DNA of 36,496 bases, taken from Pseudomonas sp. PB101 (GTDB lineage: Bacteria; Pseudomonadota; Gammaproteobacteria; Pseudomonadales; Pseudomonadaceae). The position numbers were made by a program, and so were the translations under genes. Of the stretch, positions 14,290-23,017 are shown piece by piece; position 1 is the stretch's first letter; every line of letters starts with the position of its first letter. The DNA is taken from positions 1 through 36,496 of the forward strand of contig NZ_RWIR01000085.1 of the NCBI RefSeq assembly GCF_009764265.1. Direction: 5' to 3'. The notes beneath the pieces are model-generated. The model saw only the letters and a list, made by a program, of their open reading frames with translations. It did not search any database and had not been told where the DNA came from.

Positions 14290-16614
14290 ATGTCGCGTCA
14301 ACAACCACAAGTACCGGTCAGTTCACCACGTTTGCTCGCATCGGCCATCGGCATGGCGATTACTGCCGGGTCTGCGGGCCACATGGTTTTCGCGGCGGAA
14401 AAAACCGACGGGAAAGCACCGGACAATGTGATTTCGCTGGGCGCCACCGCCATCACCGGCGAAGCCCAGGACGAGACAACCTACAACGTCGAGAAAGCCT
14501 CCTCGCCCAAGTACACCGCGCCACTGATCGACACGCCGCGCTCGGTGACCGTGGTTCCGCAACAAGTCTTGAAAGACACCGGTTCGATGAACCTGCAGGA
14601 CGCGCTGCGCACCGTTCCAGGCATCACCTTCGGTGCCGGTGAAGGCGGAAACCCGCAAGGCGACCGGCCGTTCATCCGCGGCTTCGACGCCCAGGGCGAC
14701 ACCTACCTGGACGGCGTACGCGATACCGGCTCCCAGAGCCGCGAGATCTTCGCCGTTGAATCGATCGAAGTCAGCAAAGGCCCGAACTCCGCAATCGGAG
14801 GCCGTGGCGCAGCCGGTGGCAGCATCAACCTGGTCAGCAAGAAAGCGCACCTGGGCGACTCGCTCGACGGCGGTTTCACCTGGGGTTCCGACCAGACCCA
14901 GCGCTACACCTTCGACGGCAACTACCAGTTCACCGACACCGCCGCCGGCCGTCTGAACCTGATGAGCCACGAGAGCAACGTCGCCGGGCGTGACAGCGTC
15001 GACTACGACCGCTGGGGTGTTGCACCGTCCCTGGCCTTCGGCCTGGGCACGGACACTCGCGTCAACCTCGACTACTACCACCTCGAAAGCAACGACACGC
15101 CGGATTCGGGCATTCCGTACTCCATCCCGGCCGCAGGTTCGGCCGCGCGCACCAAGGCCAACCCGGACAAGCCGAACGACGGCGGCGACAGCAGCAACTT
15201 CTATGGCCTGACCGACCGCGACTTCCGCAAGGGTCGCACCGACACGGCCACCTTCGCCATCGAGCACGACCTGAGTGACGCCCTGACCATCAAGAACACC
15301 CTGCGTCACGGCTCCAGCATGCAGGACTACATCCTGACCCAGCCCGATGACAGCAAAGGCAACGTCAACAACGGCAGCGTCTGGCGCCGCGCGAATACCC
15401 GCGTGAGCAACACCGAGACCACCACCAACCAGACCGACCTGTTTGGTGATGTCTACATCGCCGGCTTCAAGAACAGCTTCTCCACCGGCGTCGAATACAC
15501 CCACGAGGAAAGCGAAAAATCCTCGTACAACGTCAATACCGACACCACGCCGGGAACGCCAGCGGTGACCACCAACTGCTCGCCGGCACTGATCGGCGCG
15601 CCTAGCGGTTACAACTGCACCTCGCTGTCCAACCCGACTCCGAACGATCCGTGGAACGGCGCCATCTCGCGCAACTATGCCGGCACCGACACCAAGGCCA
15701 ACACCTACGCGCTGTATGTGTTCGACACCCTGACGCTGTCCGAGCAATGGCTGGTGAACATGGGCCTGCGTTACGACCACTTCGACACCGACTACAAAAC
15801 CTACAACAGTTCCAGCGTGACCACGTCCAAGGGCGATGACACCAGCGAATTCGTCACCGGTCAGTTCGGTGTGGTGTACAAGCCAGCGGAAAACGGCAGC
15901 ATCTATGCGTCCTACGCAACGTCCGCCACTCCGCCGGGCAACACCCTTGGCGAAGGTTCGGAAGGCAACCCGTTGGGTGGCACACCGGATCGCAACGGCA
16001 ACCTGCTGAAAAGCGACATGGAGCCGGAAACCACCAAGAACTACGAAATCGGTACCAAGTGGGACCTGCTGAACGATCGTCTGTCGCTGACCGCCGACAT
16101 CTTCCGCACCGAGAAAGACAACGCTCGTGTGCAGACCAACACCACCACCTATGAAAACGCCGGTAAAACCCGCGTTCAAGGTGTCGAGCTGTCGGCCAGC
16201 GGCAAGCTCACCGACAAATGGCAAGTGTTCGCCGGTTACGCCTACATGGACAGCGAGCAAGTCGATGGTGGTGACCTGCCGGCAAACAAGATCAACAACG
16301 GCAACGAACTGCCTAACACGCCGAAAAACAGTGCCAGCCTGTGGACGACCTATCAGGTCACGCCGAAGCTGACCATCGGCGGCGGTGCGTTCTATGTCGA
16401 TGACGTATTCGGCAACGTCGCCAACACCACCATGGTTGATTCCTACGTTCGTTACGACGCGATGGCAGCCTACAAGCTGAGCAAGAACGTCGACCTGCAA
16501 CTTAACGTGCAGAACCTGACCGACGAAACCTACTACGACAAGGCGTTCTCGACTCACTTCGCCAATCAGGCGGCCGGTCGTACCGCTTTGCTGAGCACCA
16601 ACTTCCACTTCTGA
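14290..16614 (+). CDS. piuA: TonB-dependent catechol-type siderophore receptor PiuA (Fiu-like)
   Basis: An outer-membrane receptor of 774 residues that imports ferric siderophores with TonB energy. ATG 14290 (MSRQQPQ) follows GGGGAGGGG by about 8 nt. The longer frame begins at a TTG inside the -35 box and is discarded. A signal peptide ends near MVFAA, before EKTDGKAP. The plug domain follows (APLIDTPRSVTVVPQQVL, DALRTVPGITFGAGEGG, RPFIRGFDAQGDTYLDGVRD, GGRGAAGGSINLVSK), then a 22-strand barrel with the family-typical end NLTDETYYDKAFS and a terminal aromatic, NFHF. Two Cys (SPALIGAPSGYNC loop) sit in an extracellular loop. The promoter lies at 14227-14255, and it is divergent from piuC. A terminator and a REPIN separate it from piuB. 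Confidence 0.94.
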   Translation: MSRQQPQVPVSSPRLLASAIGMAITAGSAGHMVFAAEKTDGKAPDNVISLGATAITGEAQDETTYNVEKASSPKYTAPLIDTPRSVTVVPQQVLKDTGSMNLQDALRTVPGITFGAGEGGNPQGDRPFIRGFDAQGDTYLDGVRDTGSQSREIFAVESIEVSKGPNSAIGGRGAAGGSINLVSKKAHLGDSLDGGFTWGSDQTQRYTFDGNYQFTDTAAGRLNLMSHESNVAGRDSVDYDRWGVAPSLAFGLGTDTRVNLDYYHLESNDTPDSGIPYSIPAAGSAARTKANPDKPNDGGDSSNFYGLTDRDFRKGRTDTATFAIEHDLSDALTIKNTLRHGSSMQDYILTQPDDSKGNVNNGSVWRRANTRVSNTETTTNQTDLFGDVYIAGFKNSFSTGVEYTHEESEKSSYNVNTDTTPGTPAVTTNCSPALIGAPSGYNCTSLSNPTPNDPWNGAISRNYAGTDTKANTYALYVFDTLTLSEQWLVNMGLRYDHFDTDYKTYNSSSVTTSKGDDTSEFVTGQFGVVYKPAENGSIYASYATSATPPGNTLGEGSEGNPLGGTPDRNGNLLKSDMEPETTKNYEIGTKWDLLNDRLSLTADIFRTEKDNARVQTNTTTYENAGKTRVQGVELSASGKLTDKWQVFAGYAYMDSEQVDGGDLPANKINNGNELPNTPKNSASLWTTYQVTPKLTIGGGAFYVDDVFGNVANTTMVDSYVRYDAMAAYKLSKNVDLQLNVQNLTDETYYDKAFSTHFANQAAGRTALLSTNFHF

Positions 16615-16639
16615 TGGAAATTTGACTACGCAACCTCTT

Positions 16640-16741
16640 CTGTAGGAGCGAGCTCGCTCGCGATGGTCTTCAACGATGACGCGGTTAGCCTGAAACCCCA
16701 GGTCGTTCTTGAGTTCATCGCGAGCAAGCTCGCTCCTACAG
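16640..16741. repeat. Paired REP element (REPIN-like), asymmetric GAGCTCGCTC / GAGCAAGCTC arms
   Basis: The left arm CTGTAGGAGCGAGCTCGCTC starts at 16640. The right arm ends GAGCAAGCTCGCTCCTACAG at about 16741. The loop dinucleotide differs between the arms (TC in the left, AA in the right), so this copy is partly diverged. It lies 25 nt past the piuA stop. Confidence 0.88.
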
Positions 16742-16758
16742 AGGTCGGTGTTGGCGCA

Positions 16759-16788
16759 GGCCCCGTTCATACCGTGAACGGGGCCTTT
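16759..16788 (+). terminator. piuA terminator
   Basis: An 11-bp perfect stem, GGCCCCGTTCA/TGAACGGGGCC, surrounds the loop TACCG and is followed by TTTGTG. It lies downstream of the REPIN and 85 bp before piuB, so piuA and piuB may be separately transcribed. The T-tract is short. Confidence 0.6.
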
Positions 16789-16872
16789 GTGCGTAAAAAA
16801 GAATGCTTCTCGACAACCCCACGGCATAATGCGCGCCGTGATGAATCAAATTGAACGAACAAGGCGAGCGAC

Positions 16873-19401
16873 GTGTTGAAGAAAACCCTGTTCCAGTTGC
16901 ACTGGTTTTTCGGCATCAGCGCCGGGCTGGTCCTGGCCCTGATGGGCATCACCGGGGCGATGGTATCGTTCCAGGATGAAATCCTGAGCGCGCTCAACCC
17001 TTCTGTGTTGCAGGTCGAAAAACAGGTCGCCGGCGTGCTGCCACCTGTCGAACTGGTGGAGCACATCGAAGCCGCATCGGGTAAGAAAGTCTCGATGCTC
17101 ACCGTGGAAACCGACAGCGGCAATGCCGCCAAGGTGTGGTTCACCCCGCCACCGGGTGAGCGCCGTGGCGAGATGCGCTACTTCGATCCCTACACCGCCG
17201 AGTTCCTCGGTGATGCCTCCGGCCAGGGCTTCTTCGGCCTGATGCTGCAACTGCACCGCTTCCTCGCCATGGGCGATACGGGTCGGCAGATCACCGGCGC
17301 CTGCACCCTGATCCTGGTGTTCTTCTGCCTGTCCGGCCTGTACCTGCGCTGGCCACGCCAATGGAAAAGCTGGCGCGCCTGGCTGACCCTGGACTGGAAG
17401 AAAAAGGGCCGCAGCTTCAACTGGGACCTGCACTCGGTGGCTGGCACCTGGTGCCTGGTGTTTTACCTCCTGGCAGCCTTGACCGGCTTGTCCTGGTCGT
17501 ACGAGTGGTACAACAAGGGCCTGACCCGGTTGCTCTCTGATTCACCGCAAAACGAACGCGTTCGCGGCGGACGTGGCCCCGCGCCGCAAGGTCCGACACC
17601 GACAGCCGATTACGCGGCCATGTGGAGCAGCATCTACAGCGCGGCCGGCCCGCAACTCAGTTCCTATAACGTGCGCATGCCGCCAGTGGCCGGCCAGCCA
17701 GCGACCGTTTACTTCCTGCTGAAAACCTCGCCGCATGACCGCGCCCTGAACCAGATCACCCTCGACCCGACCACCGGCGTGGTCAAACGGGTCGATCGCT
17801 ACAGCGACAAGCCCCTCAAGGCGCAACTGCTGACCAGCATCTATGCGCTGCACGTCGGCAGTTACTTCGGCATCGTGGGACGCATCATCCTGACCGTCAC
17901 CTCGCTGAGCATGCCGTTGTTTTTCATCACCGGCTGGTTGCTGTACCTGGATCGTCGCCGCAAAAAACGCCAGATCAAGGACGCTCGCCAGGGTCTTGTG
18001 ACACCAGCGAATGACGCACCGGCGTGGCTGATCGGGTTCGCCAGCCAGAGCGGGTTCGCCGAGCAGTTGGCCTGGCAGACCGCCGGACAATTGCAGGCCG
18101 CTGGGCTACCGGTGAAGGTGCAGCCGCTGGCGGACGTCAGCGAGCAGGATTTGCAGGGCTCGAGCAACGCACTGTTCGTCGTCAGTACCTTCGGCGACGG
18201 CGAAGCGCCGGACAGCGCCAGGGGGTTCGAACGCAAGGTTCTGGGCCGCTCGCCGAGCCTGGAGCGCCTGAACTATGCGGTCCTCGGCCTCGGTGACCGG
18301 CAGTACCAACACTTCTGCGGATTCGCCAAACGCCTGCACAGCTGGCTCGGCGAACACGGCGGCAAGACCTTGTTCGCTCCGGTGGAAGTCGACAGCGGCG
18401 ATCCTTACGCGCTGCGCCACTGGCAACAGCAATTGGGCCTGCTGACCGGCCATGCCCCCGTCGACACCTGGCAAGCGCCCAGCTATGACAACTGGACCCT
18501 GGCCCGCCGTGAACGGCTGAACCCGGACAGCAGCGGCTCCCCGGTGTACTTGCTGGGCCTCAATGCGCCAACCACCAGCAGTTGGCTGGCCGGTGATCTG
18601 GTGGAAGTGTTGCCGCGCAATTGCCCGTGGGCCATCGAGCATTTCCTCGACGGCCTGGGGATTCACGGTGAGACCAAGGTGCAGCTCAACGGCCTGGAGG
18701 AAACCCTCGAACAGGCCCTGGCCAGCCGCCAACTGCCGGAGAACCGCGCCCATCTGGTCGGCCTGCACGCGCAAGCGCTGGCCGAGGCCCTCGTGCCGCT
18801 GGCCATGCGCGAGTACTCCATCGCGTCGATCCCGGCCGATGGCATGCTGGAACTGATCGTGCGCCAGGAAGTGCATGCCGACGGCAATCTCGGCGTGGGT
18901 TCCGGCTGGTTGACCGAACACGCGCCTGTGGGCAGCTCCATCAGCCTGCGCGTGCGGCGCAACAGCGGTTTCCATCTGCCGGCCCAACCGGTGCCGATGA
19001 TCCTGCTGGGCAATGGCACGGGGCTGGCCGGGTTGCGCAGCCTGCTCAAGGCACGGATTGCCGATGGTCAGCAACGTCAGTGGCTGCTGTTTGGCGAGCG
19101 TAATCGCGAGCACGACTACCTGTGCCGAAAGGAGCTGGAGGAATGGCTGATCAATGGTGACCTGGCGCGCCTCGACCTGGCGTTTTCACGTGACCAGGCA
19201 CAAAAGATCTACGTACAGGATCGCCTGCGTGAATCGGCGGAACAGCTGAAGCAGTGGCTGGCGGACGGTGCGGTGATCTATATCTGCGGCAGCCTTCAAG
19301 GCATGGCTTCAGGCGTGGACCAGGTGCTCAACGAGGTGCTCGGTGCCGCCGAAGTGGAGCGCCTGATCGAACAGGGCCGCTACCGCCGAGACGTTTACTG
19401 A
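16873..19401 (+). CDS. piuB: PepSY membrane / flavodoxin-reductase fusion, siderophore-iron reductase PiuB
   Basis: An 842-residue inner-membrane oxidoreductase thought to pass electrons from NADPH toward imported ferric siderophores. The first ~370 residues form a PepSY-TM module with four membrane helices (about 8-33, 135-155, 190-212, 335-358) and a periplasmic part. The His in FQLHWFFG and DLHSVAGT are typical heme-ligand candidates. A flavodoxin-like domain (about 383-520) follows: GFASQSGFAEQLAWQTA, VVSTFGDGEAPDSA, AVLGLGDRQYQHFCG. Last is a ferredoxin-NADP reductase-type domain with REYSIASIP for FAD, ILLGNGTGLAGLRSLL for NADPH and a C-terminal RYRRDVY. The start is GTG 16873 with AAGGCGAG upstream. 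This is sulfite-reductase-like architecture on a membrane anchor. Confidence 0.88.
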   Translation: MLKKTLFQLHWFFGISAGLVLALMGITGAMVSFQDEILSALNPSVLQVEKQVAGVLPPVELVEHIEAASGKKVSMLTVETDSGNAAKVWFTPPPGERRGEMRYFDPYTAEFLGDASGQGFFGLMLQLHRFLAMGDTGRQITGACTLILVFFCLSGLYLRWPRQWKSWRAWLTLDWKKKGRSFNWDLHSVAGTWCLVFYLLAALTGLSWSYEWYNKGLTRLLSDSPQNERVRGGRGPAPQGPTPTADYAAMWSSIYSAAGPQLSSYNVRMPPVAGQPATVYFLLKTSPHDRALNQITLDPTTGVVKRVDRYSDKPLKAQLLTSIYALHVGSYFGIVGRIILTVTSLSMPLFFITGWLLYLDRRRKKRQIKDARQGLVTPANDAPAWLIGFASQSGFAEQLAWQTAGQLQAAGLPVKVQPLADVSEQDLQGSSNALFVVSTFGDGEAPDSARGFERKVLGRSPSLERLNYAVLGLGDRQYQHFCGFAKRLHSWLGEHGGKTLFAPVEVDSGDPYALRHWQQQLGLLTGHAPVDTWQAPSYDNWTLARRERLNPDSSGSPVYLLGLNAPTTSSWLAGDLVEVLPRNCPWAIEHFLDGLGIHGETKVQLNGLEETLEQALASRQLPENRAHLVGLHAQALAEALVPLAMREYSIASIPADGMLELIVRQEVHADGNLGVGSGWLTEHAPVGSSISLRVRRNSGFHLPAQPVPMILLGNGTGLAGLRSLLKARIADGQQRQWLLFGERNREHDYLCRKELEEWLINGDLARLDLAFSRDQAQKIYVQDRLRESAEQLKQWLADGAVIYICGSLQGMASGVDQVLNEVLGAAEVERLIEQGRYRRDVY

Positions 19402-19414
19402 TCACCCTGTTGCC

Positions 19415-19516
19415 CTGTAGGAGCGAGCTTGCTCGCGATGGTCGTGAACGATAATGCGTTCATTCTGGATGAGAGCGTTATCCTCAGGTTCATCGCGAGC
19501 AAGCTCGCTCCTACAG
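19415..19516. repeat. Paired REP element (REPIN-like), GAGCTTGCTC type
   Basis: The left arm CTGTAGGAGCGAGCTTGCTC starts at 19415 and the right arm GAGCAAGCTCGCTCCTACAG ends near 19516. It fills the convergent gap between piuB (stop 14 nt before) and phoD (stop 15 nt after), where no other terminator is visible. Confidence 0.9.
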
Positions 19517-19530
19517 AGGCCCAGAGTCAG

Positions 19531-21072
19531 TCAAACCGGTTGCAGCTTCTGCTCGAATACAGACACTCCATCCAGATCGCGCAACACCACCCTCATTTCC
19601 CCGCTCTGCCCATCGATATTCACCTCGCCGAAAAACTGAAACCCGGCAAACGGCGAGGCGTTCTGCGTTGGGGATGCCTTCTCGAATATCACTTCAGGGC
19701 CAAAGGTTTTATCCAACAAGTCTGGCCCGAAACTGCCCGCATTCAACGGCCCGGCAATGAACTCCCAGAACGGTTCAAAGTCCTGGAACGACGCCCGATC
19801 CGGGTGGTAATGATGCGCGGCGCAGTAATGCACTTCCGCGGTCAGGAACAGGAAATTACGCACCTGCCGGGCCCGCAGGAAGCCGAGCAATTCGGCAATT
19901 TCCAGCTCGCGCCCCTGCGCCGGGCCGGGGTCGCCGTTGGCCACCGCTTCCCACCGCGTGACACCGGGGCTGACTTCGCCGTCAGGCGCGCCAAGGCCGA
20001 TGGACATGTCGGCGGCGATCACTTTCCATTGCGCGTTCGAGGCCTGCATTTCGCGCTTGAGCCAGTCCAGTTGCTCACGCCCGAGAAACGGCCTGGCCTC
20101 GCCCAGATTGTCGTCGTTGGCCCCGCGATAACTGCGCATGTCCAGCACGAACACATCCAGCAGCGGTCCGTAACCGAGCTTGCGATAGATTCGCCCGCCA
20201 CCATCGGCACGCTGCAGGCGCATCGGCGCGTATTCGAGCCAGGCCTGGCGGGCGCGGTCCACCAGGCTGTGGATATCTTTGTTCTGGTAGCGCGCATCCA
20301 GCTGCTTGCCGGGCGACCAGTTGTTCAGCACCTCGTGGTCGTCCCACTGCCAGATCTGCGGGACCTCGGCATTGAAGCGCCGGATGTTCTCGTCCATCAG
20401 GTTGTAGCGGTAATTACCGCGGTACTCATCGAGGGTCTCGGCGACTTTGCTCTTGGCCTCGGTGGTGATGTTGCGCCACACCCGCCCGCCTTCCGCATTG
20501 AGCTGCGCCGGGATCGGGTTGTCGGCGTAAATGGTGTCGCCGCTGTGGATAAAAAAGTCCGGCAGACGCCGGCGCATCGCCTCGTAGATGCGCATGCCGC
20601 CAATGTCCGGGTTGATGCCGAAGCCCTGGCCGGCCGTGTCGCCGCTCCACACGAAGCGGATGTCGCGCCGGGTTTGCGGCACGCTGCGCAAGTGACCGAA
20701 CCAGGGCTCACTGGCAACGCCGCTCAGGGCGTCTTCAAACTGCACACGATAGAAAATCGCCTGGTCGGCGGGCAGCCCGGTGAGTTCGATCCGGGCGGTG
20801 AAATCAGTGTGTGCATCGACCAGGGGCGAGACGAATCGCCGAGGGTTGGGAAACAGGCTGCGGGTGTCCCACTCCACCACCATCCGCGCAGGACGATCGC
20901 AGCGGCTCCAGATGATCGCCCGGTCGCCCAGCAGGTCGCCGGACTGCACACCGTCGGTCAGTTGCGGCCGATCCTTGAGCGAAGCGATCACCGCCGGCGC
21001 CAGCCCTGGCAGCAACAATCCGGCGCCGACCGCTTGAACGACACGACGGCGCCCGGGGTTGAAATCGCTCAT
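19531..21072 (-). CDS. phoD: Tat-exported alkaline phosphatase/phosphodiesterase PhoD
   Basis: A 513-residue PhoD-family metallophosphatase that releases phosphate from organic esters outside the cytoplasm. The start is ATG 21072 (MSDFNPGRRR), preceded by GGGAG at 7 nt. The longer frame to 21147 would place the Pho box inside the gene. The N-terminus is a twin-arginine signal (GRRRVVQAVGAGLLLPGLAPA). Metal-site motifs are visible: VWSGDTAGQG, FIHSGDTIYADN, QWDDHEVLNNW, FLTAEVHYCAAHHY and AGPLNAGSFG. The gene stands alone, with a Pho box at 21112-21129. It ends in the REPIN region convergent with piuB. Confidence 0.93.
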   Translation of the reverse strand: MSDFNPGRRRVVQAVGAGLLLPGLAPAVIASLKDRPQLTDGVQSGDLLGDRAIIWSRCDRPARMVVEWDTRSLFPNPRRFVSPLVDAHTDFTARIELTGLPADQAIFYRVQFEDALSGVASEPWFGHLRSVPQTRRDIRFVWSGDTAGQGFGINPDIGGMRIYEAMRRRLPDFFIHSGDTIYADNPIPAQLNAEGGRVWRNITTEAKSKVAETLDEYRGNYRYNLMDENIRRFNAEVPQIWQWDDHEVLNNWSPGKQLDARYQNKDIHSLVDRARQAWLEYAPMRLQRADGGGRIYRKLGYGPLLDVFVLDMRSYRGANDDNLGEARPFLGREQLDWLKREMQASNAQWKVIAADMSIGLGAPDGEVSPGVTRWEAVANGDPGPAQGRELEIAELLGFLRARQVRNFLFLTAEVHYCAAHHYHPDRASFQDFEPFWEFIAGPLNAGSFGPDLLDKTFGPEVIFEKASPTQNASPFAGFQFFGEVNIDGQSGEMRVVLRDLDGVSVFEQKLQPV

Positions 21073-21111
21073 GGCGTTCTCCCTGGAGTGGAAAAACCAA
21101 AGCATGGCCCC

Positions 21112-21129
21112 ATGACCCTGGCATGACAC
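21112..21129 (-). promoter_or_regulatory. Pho box upstream of phoD
   Basis: On the minus strand GTGTCAT-GCCA-GGGTCAT gives two direct 7-mers, 6/7 and 5/7 matches to CTGTCAT, with the exact 4-nt spacing of a PhoB box. It ends 40 bp before the phoD ATG, so it would replace the -35 region. It implies induction by phosphate starvation through PhoBR. Confidence 0.7.
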
Positions 21130-21154
21130 GAATCTCGCCAACACCATCGATCCC

Positions 21155-21257
21155 CTGTAGGAGCGAGCCTGCTCGCGAAGAACTCAAGGACATCACGTTC
21201 ATTCAGGATGCGCGCGTTATCGTTGACGACCTTCGCGAGCAGGCTCGCTCCTACAGG
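21155..21257. repeat. Paired REP element (REPIN-like), GAGCCTGCTC type
   Basis: The left arm CTGTAGGAGCGAGCCTGCTC starts at 21155. The right arm, GAGCAGGCTCGCTCCTACAG, ends at 21256. It lies past the fruA stop and just upstream of the phoD Pho box. Confidence 0.9.
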
Positions 21258-21266
21258 GGTTTTGTG

Positions 21267-23006
21267 TCAGGCCTTGACCGGCTCCAACGCTAATTCAACT
21301 GCCTCCGGCCGCTTGACCAGCGCATACACCACCGCCGTCAACAGACTCCCCGCGACAATCGCCAGCAGATACAACAGCGCATGATTGATCGCATTCGGAA
21401 TCGCCAGCACGAACAAGCCACCGTGGGGCGCCATCAGTTTGCAGCCGAAATACATCGACAGCGCACCGGTCAGCGCACCGCCGGCGATGCTCGCCGGAAT
21501 CACCCGCAGCGGGTCTTTCGCGGCAAACGGAATCGCCCCTTCGGAGATGAAGCATAGCCCCAGCACCAGCGCTGCCTTGCCGGCTTCGCGCTCGGTCTGG
21601 GCAAACTTGCGTCGGGCGATGAACGTGGCGATGCCCAGGCCAATTGGCGGCACCATACCGGCGGCCATGGTCGCCGCCATCGGCGCATAACTCTGCGATG
21701 CCAGCAGGCCCACCGAGAACGCATAGGCCGCCTTGTTGATCGGCCCGCCGAGGTCGACGCACATCATCCCGCCCAACAGCACACCCAGCAGGATCGCGTT
21801 GGTGGTGCCCATGCTGTCGAGAAAATGTGTGAGACCGGCGAGCATCCCGGCCACCGGTTTACCGACCACATAGATCATCACCAGACCGGTGAACAGACTG
21901 GCCAGCAACGGAATGATCAGGATGGGTTTGAGCGCCTCGAGACTCTGCGGCAGACGCGCATATTTATTGATCGCCCTGGCCGCATACCCGGCAAGAAAAC
22001 CGGCAATGATCCCGCCGATGAAACCGGCGCCCAGGGTGCTCGCCAGCAGTCCGCCGATCATCCCCGGCGCGAGGCCCGGGCGGTCGGCAATCGAGTAGGC
22101 GATATAGCCTGCCAGCAGCGGCACCATCAGTTTGAACGCGGTGTCGCCACCGATCTGCATCAACGCCGCCGCCAGCGTGCCTTCTTCCTTGAATGCAGTG
22201 ATGCCGAACACGAACGACAGGGCGATCATCAAGCCGCCGGCAACCACCATCGGCAACATGAACGACACACCGGTCAGCAGGTGTTTATAGACGCCGGTTT
22301 TCTCTTGTTTGACCGGTGCATTGGCAGCGCTCGATGCGCTTTCCTGCCGGCCTTCGGCCAAGGCCTTTTGCAGGGTCGCTTCGGCTTGCTTGAGGGCAAT
22401 GCCGGTGCCACAGCGATAGATTTTCTTGCCGGCGAAACGCTCGGTGGCGACTTCGATATCGGCCGCCAGCAGCACCACATCGGCCTCGGCAATCGCTTGT
22501 GCGCTCAATGGATTGCGCGCGCCGACCGAGCCCTGGGTTTCCACCTGCAGGTCATAGCCCAGGCGCTTGGCCGCTTGCTGCAAGGCTTCGGCGGCCATGA
22601 ACGTGTGCGCCACGCCGGTCGGGCAGGCGGTGACGGCCACCAGTCGCGGCGAGTTCTGGGCAATCGCCACGGGTTCTAGGACGGCTTCTACAGCGGCGTA
22701 AACCTGAGCGTCCTGCGCACCACGCCGCAGTACGGCTTCGACGTCTTGCAGGGCCTGGGCCGGGGTGCTCTGGAACACCCGCTTGCCAACAAACCGCGAC
22801 ATGTCCACCGGTGCGCTGGTCACCAGCAGCACCCACTCGGCCGCGTCGAGGGTGGCCGCCGACAGTTGCTTTTCAGGGTGCGCGGCATCGGCGACTTCGA
22901 CGCTGGTGCTCCAGCCCTGACGCTGGGCCGCGGCATCGAGCAGTCGGGCGCACAGCACACTGGTGACCATGCCGTTCGGGCAGGCCGTGATGATGGCTAA
23001 CTTCAT
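21267..23006 (-). CDS. fruA: Fructose PTS permease, EIIB'BC
   Basis: The inner-membrane fructose transporter that imports fructose as fructose-1-phosphate; 579 residues. The N-terminal IIB' domain carries ACPNGMVTS (Cys9). The functional IIB domain follows with TACPTGVAHTFMAAEAL, where Cys128 is the phosphorylated residue. A linker near 225-240 leads to the IIC membrane domain (from KTGVYKHLLTGVSFMLPMVV), with about eight to ten helices, GGPINKAAYAFS and the substrate-region FISEGAIPFAAKDP. It is the last gene of the fruB-fruK-fruA operon, starting 11 nt after the fruK stop. ATG 23006 is preceded by AAGAGGG about 8 nt upstream. Phosphate comes from the FruB multidomain protein. Confidence 0.96.
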   Translation of the reverse strand: MKLAIITACPNGMVTSVLCARLLDAAAQRQGWSTSVEVADAAHPEKQLSAATLDAAEWVLLVTSAPVDMSRFVGKRVFQSTPAQALQDVEAVLRRGAQDAQVYAAVEAVLEPVAIAQNSPRLVAVTACPTGVAHTFMAAEALQQAAKRLGYDLQVETQGSVGARNPLSAQAIAEADVVLLAADIEVATERFAGKKIYRCGTGIALKQAEATLQKALAEGRQESASSAANAPVKQEKTGVYKHLLTGVSFMLPMVVAGGLMIALSFVFGITAFKEEGTLAAALMQIGGDTAFKLMVPLLAGYIAYSIADRPGLAPGMIGGLLASTLGAGFIGGIIAGFLAGYAARAINKYARLPQSLEALKPILIIPLLASLFTGLVMIYVVGKPVAGMLAGLTHFLDSMGTTNAILLGVLLGGMMCVDLGGPINKAAYAFSVGLLASQSYAPMAATMAAGMVPPIGLGIATFIARRKFAQTEREAGKAALVLGLCFISEGAIPFAAKDPLRVIPASIAGGALTGALSMYFGCKLMAPHGGLFVLAIPNAINHALLYLLAIVAGSLLTAVVYALVKRPEAVELALEPVKA

Positions 23007-23017
23007 GACAAACCCTC

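Noticed and set aside
14323..16827. 834-codon open frame antisense to piuA
   Set aside because: The composition (Val/Gly/Arg-rich) and lack of family motifs mark it as a shadow of the receptor gene.
5021..21257. Paired palindromes considered as a CRISPR array or integrative element ends
   Set aside because: They are dispersed, inverted in pairs with unequal spacers and no cas or integrase genes nearby; they fit REP/REPIN elements.
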